Below are positions 13,047 through 23,772 of a stretch of 64,000 nt of DNA, piece by piece (the first letter of the stretch is position 1; each line of letters begins with the position of its first letter). The notes under the pieces were generated by a model. That model made no database searches and was not told where the DNA came from. It saw only the letters and a program-made list of their open reading frames with translations. The position numbers were made by a program, and so were the translations under genes. This stretch comes from Branchiostoma floridae (Eukaryota > Chordata > Leptocardii > Amphioxiformes > Branchiostomatidae), in NCBI RefSeq assembly GCF_000003815.2, contig NC_049987.1, forward strand, positions 18,878,383 through 18,942,382, read 5' to 3'.

Positions 13047-13686
13047 CGATCCCTAACTTTGGGCATTTTGGAGGACAAAAATGTACGTCTCCTGCAAAGC
13101 TCAACTGCCTTGGTACACAAAATGCTTTTTAGATCCATGTCGGTCGTTGGTTCTGTCACGGCCTGCTTGAAAATCCTATGGCATCATAATCGTACGACAA
13201 TCGCACGACCTATGTAACAGCCCCTAAGTAGAACAAGAAACTGTGCGGTTACTACATGACCCAAATGTCCCAGTTCTTGAAATAGTCGTGCTGGCTCCCG
13301 CAAAAAGCAACTATGCTCACATTCAGTTCTTTGACACGTGCCACCTGTTATCAATTACGAAACAAAGAATCCCCTTCGAATACAGAACTAAAATTTTATT
13401 ATCATAGAGAGTTTATTTGCAAGTTCGTGCTCACAGCCTAATTGTTTGTACGTGGACTTGGGGAACATACATATGGTAGAGACATATATGGGAAACATAC
13501 CATGTGATAAACGCAGTGATTGACATTGTTGGAACAAGGAACTAATTCATCACCTATTTAAAGCCCAATTCTTAAGACACGTTTTTGGCTCCCGCATAGT
13601 ACAAGTGTACTTGCATTTAGTAGTTTGACACGGGTCCGGTGTTGTCCATCAAGTAAGAACGAGGCCAAGGCCTAAGGACTACCAAC
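13047..13686. other. non-coding stretch, no gene recognised
   Basis: Unique-looking sequence with two similar phrases, GCTCCCGCA at about 13290 and 13590, each followed by a TTTGACACG phrase. This suggests an old duplication. No supported coding exon. Confidence 0.4.
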
Positions 13687-14141
13687 TAGGGGTGGGTACC
13701 GGTACAGAACATTTAGATACAGGTACGGTCCAGGTCCAGAGGATCAGGTCCAGGTCCGGACCTGAACCTGGACCTAATTGTCTGTGAAAACTTTGTGAAT
13801 GGGCAATGTTCAAAACAATGGTCCATTTCGCTGCAAAGGATTCTGTTTGGTGGAGTATCCGACATCTATAGACGTTTTAAAATCCTGTCCGAGTCATGAT
13901 GTAAACACTAGAGCACGTTTTACTGTAGAAACGTTAAAAGTTACTATCAACTCTCCTCTACTTTGCTCTTGTTACTTCCTTGGGCCTGTTACTTAACCCC
14001 AAAACACTCGAACTGCCTGCCGGTATAATCTGTTCATTTTAGAATCCGGTCCAGCCTCCGGTCTACTATTTTTTTCAGGTCCGATTTTCTGGACCAGTCC
14101 ATCAAGACAAGACGGTTTTGTACCGGTACCCACCCCTACGT
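13687..14141. mobile_element. inverted-repeat element of the 'AGGGGTGGGTACCGGTAC' family
   Basis: Left end TAGGGGTGGGTACCGGTAC; right end GTACCGGTACCCACCCCTA, a perfect complement. Subterminal CCAGGTCCAG and CAGGTCCGG motifs repeat and fold internally. Relatives, mostly degraded, occur at 48967-49342, 57485-57722 and 58767-58960, with fragments near 54715-54800 and 56978-57050. The G-rich TIR resembles hAT elements but no clear 8 bp target duplication is visible. Non-autonomous. Confidence 0.8.
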
Positions 14142-14261
14142 CTCAACTATAGCATCGGAATTCCATTGCCATTATATTTTTCCTTCAACGTATAACATTA
14201 GATGCCTAGGAGGTGTCGTCAAACGATGATGGCTATCTGACACGTTGCTTAGCAACAAGGT

Positions 14262-14560
14262 TGGATGATGTAACATTTGATATCCCCTTGTACGGTGTGT
14301 CACAGTGGGAGTACGTGGGGCGATCTGATCCCTACGAGACACTCTCTCAACCGCGGTCACCTGGATTTGGCCTGGTCTTACTAGCAACAAACACTAAAGA
14401 AGAGATTGGGTGATGATGTAACAGCCCATTTGATATCTCTCGTGTGGTGTGTCACGTTTGGAGTCCAGTGGGAGTACGTGGGTCGATCTGATCCCTGCGA
14501 AACACTCTCTCAGCCGCGGTCACCTGGCTTGGGCCTGTTGCTTCTAGCAACAAACACTTT
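14262..14560. repeat. two-copy tandem repeat, period about 148 bp
   Basis: ATGATGTAACA, then CAGTGGGAGTACGTGGG, CGATCTGATCCCT and GCGGTCACCTGG, appear in the same order in two adjacent copies, first near 14264 and then near 14410. No domain is recognisable in any frame. Confidence 0.8.
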
Positions 14561-14603
14561 GAGATAGACTCATCGCCCAAGCCAGACAAGGGTCCGTTAA
14601 ACT

Positions 14604-14850
14604 TAAAGGTGCACTCTCACTGCACTTGCGTCAAGCTTGCGTCACTGAAGGGTTCGAAAGATACTCAACGAACTTCAGAAATAAAGAACGAATTTTCTTT
14701 CTTTCTGTGTATTTTCTCGTCTTCTAAGTCATACTTTTACGTATGACGCAATATCTAAATTATAAGAAATCGAAAAAATAACTGTGACGCAGTGAATGAA
14801 CTCCGCAGTGACGCAACCTTGGCGCAACTGCAGTGAGAGTGCGCCTTTAG
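14604..14850. mobile_element. MITE-like element, same family as 4954-5202
   Basis: Ends AAAGGTGCACTCTCACTGCA and TGCAGTGAGAGTGCGCCTTT are complementary. The interior shares AAGTCATACTTTTACGTA with the other two copies. It has diverged at CpG-like positions, so it is an older copy. Confidence 0.7.
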
Positions 14851-15440
14851 TAAGCTTAGTCATGTAGTAAACGGTAGATTTTAACTTTTTCGTTGAAACA
14901 AAATTCTAGAGACCGTGACAATATTTCAAGAGCTAACCCTGGCGGCTTGATTCTCTTGAAGAAACAGAATCTTTCCTTGCCACACTTATATATAGAGCGG
15001 TGCCCATCTCTGTTTCTATAACCCTTGGGCCACACAGTCGCGCAAGGAACACAGCAGGAGCTATTCCACTGATAGTGTTACAAAAAATGGACTGTGTCTT
15101 TCAAAAAATCTATGTTGACTCCTAAGAGGTTAACGGAAATAAATCTGTCTATATGATGCATTTAGTATACGGGAGTTCCTCTAACGTGTGTTTGTGTTTG
15201 AATACCGGACCCTACAACAGAACCTAGATAACAGACTCCCGGCATATGTCTATCATCAACACAGAGACACTGTGCTACATCAGATTTCATACGAGTATAT
15301 ACGCTGCCCTTACTTTTGGACCCATGTGAATTCCAGAGACGACCCAAAAGTCAAATGTTGAACCCTCACTACCATTTGAGCATTGCGATCCGAACCACAT
15401 TGTACAGTGACAATATAGCATCCGTGGTATCATCGGGAGT

Positions 15441-15876
15441 AAGGTGGTATCTCACTGCACTTGGGGCACCGGTGCGGCACTGCGTGGTTCATTCACTGCG
15501 GCTCTTTTGTGTTATTTTCGCCATTTTTTTCTATTTAAGCTAGACCTTGCGTAATACGTAACTTGACAAAAGTATGACTTAGAAGACAACAACATACACA
15601 AAACGTTCTTTATCTCTATTCAAATACAATTCAATCTCCACAACTGGATAAAAAAAACGGATACTAGTATTTACTTCCGGACGTTTCGAGTGACATCCAT
15701 CACTCTTTTTCAGCGTCAGTAGAATGAGTTGTAGAGATTGAATTGTATTTGAATATTGTTTACCTGGATGTCTGTCCTTCATAGACGTTCTTTTTCACTG
15801 AAATTCGCCGACTCCATTGAACCCCACAGTGCCCAGTGCCGCACTGGTGCCCCAAGTGCAGTGAGATAGCACCTTA
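15441..15876. mobile_element. MITE-like element, same family, carrying a nested insertion
   Basis: Outer ends AAGGTGGTATCTCACTGCAC and GTGCAGTGAGATAGCACCTT are inverted repeats of the 4954-5202 family. The copy is about 190 bp too long because a separate foldback element (15618-15754) sits in its centre. Confidence 0.75.
15618..15754. mobile_element. nested 137 bp foldback element
   Basis: ATTCAAATACAATTCAATCT at the left is matched by AGATTGAATTGTATTTGAAT at the right. The inverted repeats are about 28 bp with one mismatch. The element lies wholly inside the larger inverted-repeat element, which dates it as the younger insertion. Confidence 0.75.
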
Positions 15877-18512
15877 AACGGAAGATCGTATCACATTGGC
15901 TAATGTGATACAGGCGAAGAGGTCCTTCTCCGGCCTTCTGATTCGAATGGTAATGGGGGTCAAGGCCTTTGTAACAAGGGTCGTCGCAAAGGTTGCTCTC
16001 TGAGATACCACGAGGGCACGAGAATGGATAACAGGTCGTTGGAACAAAATAAATCTCGTCTTGTTGGACGTTCCTGGACCAACGTTTGTGCGCGACCCGG
16101 GCGTGCTGGGTCAACGAAGTGGCGGGACCTCGCCGATTATTGCCGTAACGCTACAACTAACACGCCGATGTCATGTGGCTGAAGTCTGTAGCAAGAATTC
16201 TGAATCAATGGCGTACAGAAAAACCCAATATCAAGGCACTTCAACTATTCTTAGACTAGTGCCTTATAAGAGTGGCGTTTCTAAATCAATAATCTTGAGG
16301 TTGCCGTTTGTTTTGAAATGACCTACGTCACGTAATATCACCCATGAAGAAATAAACAAATAACAAAGGGCAAAATGGTGTATTGGGTTGAAATGGTGTA
16401 TCCCTTGGTAGTCTAAAAATAAGAGCGTTTTCCCATTTCTATGCGTGGAAAATGCGGTGGCGGCAATACGCCTAATGTCATTCGCCTCGGACGTTTATTT
16501 AGTTCTGCTTGACTTTTACGAAGTTCACTTAACGTGGTTTGTTACTGTCTGCTATGGACAACAGAAGGGGAATTTTCCACTGTGGTGGTGTCACTTTCCT
16601 TTCAAACAGTCCTCTTTTAGCACAAAACTAAGACCTATAGCCGTCATACTCATAGCAGGCTTCTTAGCTTGGCTAACTAGTGACTGTTAGAAACCGGGTT
16701 AAAACTAACATACAGTCAGACAACAACATGAAACTATATCTTGTCTGGGACTAAAGAAACAAAAACCGCAAGTTCTACTGTAGTACCAAGGTCAGTCGTC
16801 AGAGGGCCCAGAATTGACCATGACCTTCGAACAAGTTAAAAACACGTACCTACACACCAAATATCATCACAGTCCACCAGTCGACACTCAACCGAGACGG
16901 GGGCCGATATTACTTACCAGGCAATTACGATTCATTACTCGAATCACGTGTCACTAAGGTCAACGACTCCTGAAGAAGGTCAACGGATGTGCGACTGAAA
17001 AATTCGAGGTAAGCTATACTCTTGTGTCGAATGAAATCCAATCAAGGGTTCATAACTACATACACACAAACATACAAACCGAAAACTACACCTCCGTTTT
17101 TCATGGAGGTAAAAGGGCAAGAAAATCCTAGCGAAGAGGCAATTGTTAGACTTAGTGAAGACCATAGATTATAAAATTAAAGCGGTTCCAAGTTTGAAGA
17201 TCTGAACAAAAACATGTGCGGAAAAGGAGGGCGCCCTAGATTCTTCGCCGAGTATCTGTACAGACAACGGTTAAATAAACAGCTTTACGTCCTACCCAAT
17301 TAAACCAATTGGTTAATGGGGTATAACAAGGAACATATTAGACTGGACCAAAACACTACGGAAACATGAGTTCCAAATTACGCCCTGTTTCCGCCAACCG
17401 CTGCGCTATCATGCCAAACCATAATTGGTGAGGCTTCAAATTACGACCTTGTAAAGTATCTGGAATTCTGGACTGTCGACCAACCAATAGAAAGTAAGAA
17501 CTAACCGACGAAAGTCGGAAATAACACAGAAATTGTCCGCAATAATTGGGTTTGAAAGCTGGTTGTGTGGGAAAATATAAAACGCTGGTTCACCTATATC
17601 CGCAGAGTAACATATATCCGTTGCCTTTTTTTTTAAACTAGAGTATTTAGGGCTACAAGGAGTGCGGCATTTTGGCATTTTAAGAAAATTGCAGTTATAA
17701 TTTGAAATAACCGTCCGTTGACTTGATATCCCTAATTACCCTGTGTTTTTTAACAACGGATATAGGTTACTCCCGTGGATTTACTAGTAGGTAAACTAGC
17801 GTTGGCAGGAAACGTGAAACTAAACATTGTCTAATTTTCTTTAGGGGTTTAGGTAGGTAGGTCTAAAAGTAAAAGGGCAGTGGTTATTTTTTTCTGTGAG
17901 ACAGTGAATGAACGATGTTTGGGTACTGGTGCTTTTCTGTGACATTCAAAGTAAGCATGACCATCCCCGTCTATGTCAACAAAAATAAACAAGGGAAGTG
18001 GAGAATGTATCTGTAACTTTCTGACCTCTTAAGTCGTATTTATCGGACCTTTCAGGAAGTTCTTAGTAGTCTAACTAGATAACCAATTCTTCCGTCTTCT
18101 AATTTTTCTTGTGAATTTTTCTTTTTCACTTCCCAAATCCGACCATATGTGTGTCATAATTCAAACCATTCAATGCGAGAATTTTGGGTTTTCATTTCTT
18201 TGTAAAAAGATGTGGCTCTGGCCGTCAACTAGGGCAACATTTTCTGTCATAGCACACTCAAAATTCTACGACAATCTCAAGGATTTCCTCAGTTTTCTGT
18301 CACAAACTTATCGTGCGACGAGTGTGACATGAGCCACCGAGCTCACAATTTTGGCGGGAAATTCAATCGTAATTTTGGCGCTCGATTCTCTGTCAGCGAA
18401 GAAGACGACAATATGAGTTAAAGTTGAGCGAAAAGTCAGCCAAGTCAAGTCACACTTACTGCGTATGCTAAGTGTAAGGATACATAGTCACAAGAAAGCA
18501 CGAAAAACTCAC
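15877..18512. other. non-coding stretch; expected integrin exons not found
   Basis: If the integrin alpha gene at 18513-21457 is intact, its later exons should lie here or further left on the minus strand. I looked for FG-GAP phrases and calcium-loop sequence and found none that convinced me. A repeat at about 16725-16900 is shared with 43600-43740. A hairpin (ACCTCCGT against ATGGAGGT) lies at 17090-17110. Confidence 0.4.
17583..17778. mobile_element. inverted-repeat element with 'TATATCCGTTG' ends
   Basis: Left GTAACATATATCCGTTGCC and right AACGGATATAGGTTAC are complementary ends around about 195 bp. The interior phrase GTTGACTTGATATCCC also occurs (as GGTGACTTGATATCCC) in the related copy at 43012-43150. 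MITE-like. Confidence 0.65.
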
Positions 18513-21457
18513 CATAAAACGACAAGCTCTGGAAAGAGAACCCCTCAGACGTCAAACGACACTTGTAAACCTCGCCGGAGCCGCCATGTTTGATCGCCTG
18601 GGGACGAGAGTCCGGCGCACCTACCAGGATCCTGGGCTCGTGCAAAAAGACAAATGTTCGCAATTAGCAAGACGAGTCTGTGTGGTCGTGGAATGTGGTT
18701 GACAGGACAGCACATTTCACCACGGGAGACATAAACAAATCTGAGAAGTTTATGTCGGAGATAGCATCTGCTAGTTTTACCCTTGTGGTGCGTACTTTGG
18801 CCAGATTGTCGTTTGCTATTTTGACTTCTCACCACAGAACCAGGTCCTCGGGACGATTTGAATTTCAAGGACAAACCAAAATGGATGCACTCACTTGAAA
18901 TTTACCAAAGCAAGAGCTATTTATTTTGGAAACCACAGATTGAATTACCATGATTGACAGGCAGCTGTCTATTATGACGGAATACCACTCCCACCAGATT
19001 TAATGAACTGTTCTGCTGACGGTAAACAGACGACGCTATTTCGTGAATGCAAGCTAATGTACTGTACGGCTAATGAACAGTTTTTGTTCAATTTGCGCAA
19101 GAAATAAATCATGCCAATGAAGTGCATTAAATACTGATTGATAGAACTTCTGAGCGAGATATTTCAATCTGCCTACGCCCTTAATAACATGCGTAATGTT
19201 TATTGCCATCATGAATGAAATTATACAGAGCAGAAATATCAAACTGCCTTCCTTTGAAATTAGATACTTGTGGCGTCTAGTTTAATCGTTCAGCTTAGAA
19301 GGTTAGAATTGCCCCCCTCCCCACTACTGCCATATACTCATTATGTCACTGATAAACTCTGTCTAGGCATCTGGTGTCTGTAGAAAGTAAAAAAAAATAT
19401 TTTAAACATTCTTTAAGAGGAAGACCCTCTGTTACAACGCCACAGAAATAAGCAACTCCAGTGGCGTTTCTCGTATCTCTCCAGCTCGGGTCAACGATTT
19501 ACTTTAAACTGTCAAATTTGTTGGGGGAGAATTCCAAGGACTGTTTGGTACACCAACACATGGTTCAACTGTCGTCAGATATTTCCCGCGGGAAAAAAAT
19601 AACAACGTTCATGTGGCGAGATCTAATCTCCAAGCAGACGTGATGATCAGTCATGGTGATGTCATGCGTCAATTTTTGCAATATTTAGTGCGTTTGTTTG
19701 TTTGTTTGAACCTTTATTTATTCATGAAAGCTCAAATCGGCCTGCAGGCCGCTTTTCATTGAGGTCATGAGGGAAGAGGCAAGGGTCAGACAGAATATAT
19801 AACTAGAGATAAAGTTACATCGTTTTGAGTCCTTCAAGTCTTTCAAGTGTTTCACATTTTAGTCCCTTCTAATTCTTCAAGTTCATGTGTTTGGTTCCTG
19901 GGAGCCGGTAAAGGTGCATTACTGGAAACACGTACTAAAGGTTACAAAAACACTGAGCCGAATCCTTATATCTGCTTGGAGATAAGCAAGGTCTTCAAAC
20001 AGTGTTGATTCTTTTCAGCTGACAACAATTAGGTCCATTTCTTTTTCTGCTTTCCTCTAGATCACAGAAACTTGCAATTCTAAAACACGAGATACATGTA
20101 GCACAGTGAGGCTAATACAATACCAATATAAACACAGATCGCACTAAACGCGGGATATAATACTTTTGATTTGTAGTTGCTTGGTGGTGGTCGTTTTGAC
20201 AAGCAACGCAAGATAAATGTTATTCGAAGTCAAAAAGCTATGCTTACGTCGATCAGTTCTCCGAACTTCTATTTACAAAACTTATGAAACGACCACAATG
20301 ACATGTCACTTTTGTGTGCGTATAAACATAAGAAAACAAAGAAAGGTTTCTTACCCTAGATTTCCCCTAGGGCTTTTGTGTGAAAAGAATGTTCACCCCC
20401 CCCCCCCTCCAAACTCTCATGGGGTTAAAGGATTGTTTTTCATTTTTGTCTTCTACCGTCTCAAAGTCAATGGTCTCAATGCAGACAAGTCATAATTTGT
20501 GAAGAGAATACGATAATAATGGACTCAACTTTGACGCAAGCATGTCAAAGTATCATGTCTGTATCATATGCGTTTTTGGAAAGATATCTTACAAATTTGT
20601 ACCCACCCTCTGGAAAGATAAGAGACATTTTTGACTCCTATCCAAACCCGAACGAGGTTTGGGCCCTTTGGCATTTTCTTGCGGTTGGGCAAACCTCCAA
20701 CCGATCGTGGCTTCAGCTATCTCTTTTAGACAATGACTCTGTCAGTGTGTATTTGTCACCACTTCGTAAAGGGTGAGCCTCCTAGATATAGGGCATACGG
20801 GCTCGCATTGTTGGCGGTGAACTTCGCGGTTCCAGCCGCTTAATTAAAGGAAATTCAATGCTTCCCTGACAGTATTTCGTGCGTTTTTGACGGGACGTTT
20901 CTGACATGTGAGTGTGTCACCTCTTAAACTATTTGTAATCAAACCCCTCTCACGTATGCTTCCACATGCTACATTTAAGCCGCAGAAAAGGGTACAGAAG
21001 ACGGACAATGGCACAAATATGCCACCCCCACCCTTCCTCGATAATTAAGACACAAGAGGATCTTCTCACGATATATATGGACGCAACTTTAGACGTCTAA
21101 ACATACCCATAGTGTTCCTAACCAGACTACCTTTTTACCGCGTGACATTTCAACTTAGACACTGGCTTCTACTGTTTCTGTTTGGTCTATATAACTCAAG
21201 CTCTAGTTGGCAAAGTACCAATATGTGTCACGCTGCGAGCTCTAGTCTAACCTCCGCTCGTCGACCTACCAGGTGCCGTTGTCTGTCCGCCCGCCTCTTC
21301 GGTACTTCAGCAAGGACGCCCCGAAGGAACTCCCGTTCGGCCCGCTGAAAACCACCGCGTCCCTGACGTCGAACTGAGTCTCCGCCGAATTACTCGTCAC
21401 GGAAAGAAAAATAAAGGTGCAGAAGAGCAGCGATGCGCGAGTTAGTGTTTCCTCCAT
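18513..21457 (-). CDS. integrin alpha subunit, first two coding exons (partial)
   Basis: Integrin alpha subunits pair with beta subunits as cell-surface adhesion receptors; their N-terminal seven-bladed propeller binds ligand. Exon 1 is 21457-21270. It encodes a signal peptide (MEETLTRASLLFCTFIFLSV) and then the mature start TQFDVRDAVVFSGPNGSSFG, typical of the family. It leaves in phase 2 (TG/GTAGGT). Exon 2 is 18631-18513, entering after AGCCCAG. The join gives GTWILVGAPDS, the first FG-GAP strand, then GGSGEVYKCRL, and leaves in phase 1 at GTGAGT. Together they make about 102 residues. A stop (TAG) directly past the exon 1 donor, and the exact restoration of GTW after splicing, support the intron. 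The remaining roughly 900 residues were not found, so the gene either continues beyond the window or is broken. The alpha subclass is not assignable from this part. Confidence 0.8.
19680..19850. repeat. dispersed repeat within the integrin intron
   Basis: GTTTGTTTGTTTGAACC, then CTCAAATCGGCCTGCAGGCC and GCTTTTCAT, match the reverse complement of about 3465-3540. Interspersed element of unknown class, probably non-autonomous. Confidence 0.6.
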
Positions 21458-23068
21458 GGTTTTTGTAAACTCCTCACATGACGGGTGGAAAGTTGAGCGG
21501 TATACAAGAGGAGAGATACCGTAGCCCCGCGCGCGCCGCTGGCACAGACTTCAGATGGTCTCTTTCCGCGCGGAGGCTTGTCATGTGACTCCGTGACGTC
21601 ACTTTCAAACGACAGAAAAACCCTCGGTGTCTGGAGGCGGTGTAAACGGTCCAGACTGTTGAACATAAATCATTGTGGATAAAACAGTAGCCGTTTGACG
21701 GTGTGCTCTGGTGATTCCATCGGGAAAATGCTCTCTTTAGGACCCAAGATTTTACTGTTTGCTGTCTTTGTCTGCGTCTTTGTAAGATCTTGGTACTACC
21801 ATACGGTACAAGTGTGTAGCCAAAATATTTTGTGAACCGGTGGGATGTTGCTTCGCAGGATGAACTGAACGCTGAACGTTAACGGGCACTCGTTTAGATA
21901 TAATTTACTGGGGAGGAGGGAGACTGAGCTAGGATTAGAAAAAAGGACCTGTCAGATTTGTCTGGGGTTGAGGGTGATAAATCGTTCTTTCAGAATAACA
22001 TTTCTGCATGCCCTTCTCCGCTATTTTGATCCACCGTTGATCGTAGCGGGTCCACTATATATCTAATTCTCGTAAGCGTTATCGGTACATTGTTCGTGAA
22101 GCGTTATTGGACATGTTAATTCAACGTAGTACATTACCTTGAAAGTTACCTTTTAGCGTTGACAGTACCCCCCCCCCCCCCCCTTCCACTTGTATTCCAT
22201 CTGTGGAGTCCCTCGCCATTTTCACCTTTAATCTCAACAAGAAACATATTTCGGATTTGCAAGCAGAAAGAAATATGGAGGAAAGATAGTAGGGAACATG
22301 TCCCGATTTTTACTGTTTTGCGATCTTTTGTTGTTGTCGTTTCAAACACAACAAAACATTCACTACGACCTTTCATCCCAATATCAGCTAGAAGACCTAT
22401 ATTTGTCACCTGACATTGTTACAATGCGAGACGAATACCAGAACACGGATAAACGGGGTCATGTTGTCAAACATAGCGCCCTCCCACAGTTTTATGGCTT
22501 AGCTGTGTCATATGGTCGTGACCTATGACCTCTTCAAATCTACACTGGGCGCGACCTTTTCAACGCTGATCGTCTGCTGTCCTGTCAATCACTACTAGGA
22601 CTGCCAATTGGCACTCATCAATGTGACTACATTAACTCTGACTAATTAGAACGTCAAAACACCAAATGAAATGAGACCAGACTCATATGCTGACCCCCCC
22701 CCCTTCTTTCCAAAAGTAGAAATACGTCAGATGGAAGATCTAGTGACCATTGGCCGAGAAATCTACGGTTCATTGACCTACTTTGAGACAACGTAACAAT
22801 TCCATTTGCAATGTGCACGATTTCTACGTCTGAAATAGTGGCAAAGCTTATGTGGTATTTGCTCAAATGAAATAACTTTATTGCTCAACCATCGCACAAG
22901 GGACCATCTATGGCAGCAACTACTAAACCATAGTATTACGAGGTTACAAGCAAAATATTATTGATAACAGTACAGCCATGTATGAGTGATCAGGTCTCGC
23001 ATTTGCAATATTACTGTACAATTTATATTGATATTTGTACATATATGACATTGATGTTTGACATGATA
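21458..23068. other. integrin 5' flank and non-coding stretch
   Basis: The 200 bases upstream of the integrin start are GC-rich (GCGCGCGCCGC near 21530), consistent with a CpG-type promoter. Beyond them there is no recognisable gene. A C homopolymer lies at about 22168-22184. Confidence 0.45.
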
Positions 23069-23772
23069 GTAGAGTCCATTCCAAGACACCATGCGGATGT
23101 TTGTTGCCATTGTTTAGAATTGATTTTAAAGTTTTGTAATTATATGTCTAGGACATTTGATACTTCAGAAATATTTTTAACACTGTTTCAACTTTATAAA
23201 TATTTCCCTGGTCCTGTAAAACTTTGGAAATATTCATGGTGTGGAATTGGATACTTCTAATGGTTTCTAAATAATGATAACAGCATTCTACCATTATTTA
23301 CCATTTTCTACCATTTTTTGTAAATGGTTCGGTGGGCTGGGAAGATAGCAATTCACACATCCTTGCAAAGTATGGTTGGGTGCCATGCAACAATGGCCCA
23401 CCACAAAGGATCCACCAGTGCCCAGAAGTGAAATCTAAAAATATACAGATGCAACAATAGGGCTTACTTTTATGGGGACAATAAACTAATTTTACCATTT
23501 GGCCAGGTTTACCATTTTTTGTAAATATTTGTAAATGTGAAATAATCACAGAGAGGTTTCACAATTATTCTAAATAAAGATATTTTTGTACAGTTACTTT
23601 CAAAATGTTTCTAAAATATTCAAAGAAATTCAAATAAATGAGTATTTTCTTAGTCAATTTTTTGAAAATAATTTAATTATTGTGGCTCAGATATTCTTTT
23701 ATTCAAAATAATTCAGACTAATTATAAATATCGCCTAAAAACCCTCATGGTGTCTTGGAATGGACTCTAGTA
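23069..23772. mobile_element. 700 bp AT-rich element with perfect 23 bp inverted ends
   Basis: AGAGTCCATTCCAAGACACC and then ATG at 23069-23091 is answered by CATGGTGTCTTGGAATGGAC and then TCT at the right end. The interior is very AT-rich, with repeated TACCATTT and TGTAAAT phrases. No transposase-like frame is seen. A DNA transposon derivative is likely; the class is unknown. Confidence 0.7.

Noticed and set aside
12688-13159. Frames of about 140 codons on both strands
   Set aside because: They run through the 244 N gap and have no meaning.
15162-15347. Minus-strand frame containing PGVCYLGS as a possible integrin exon
   Set aside because: Resembles the G-x-C-Y-L phrase of integrins over a few residues only, with no good splice sites and no fit before or after it.
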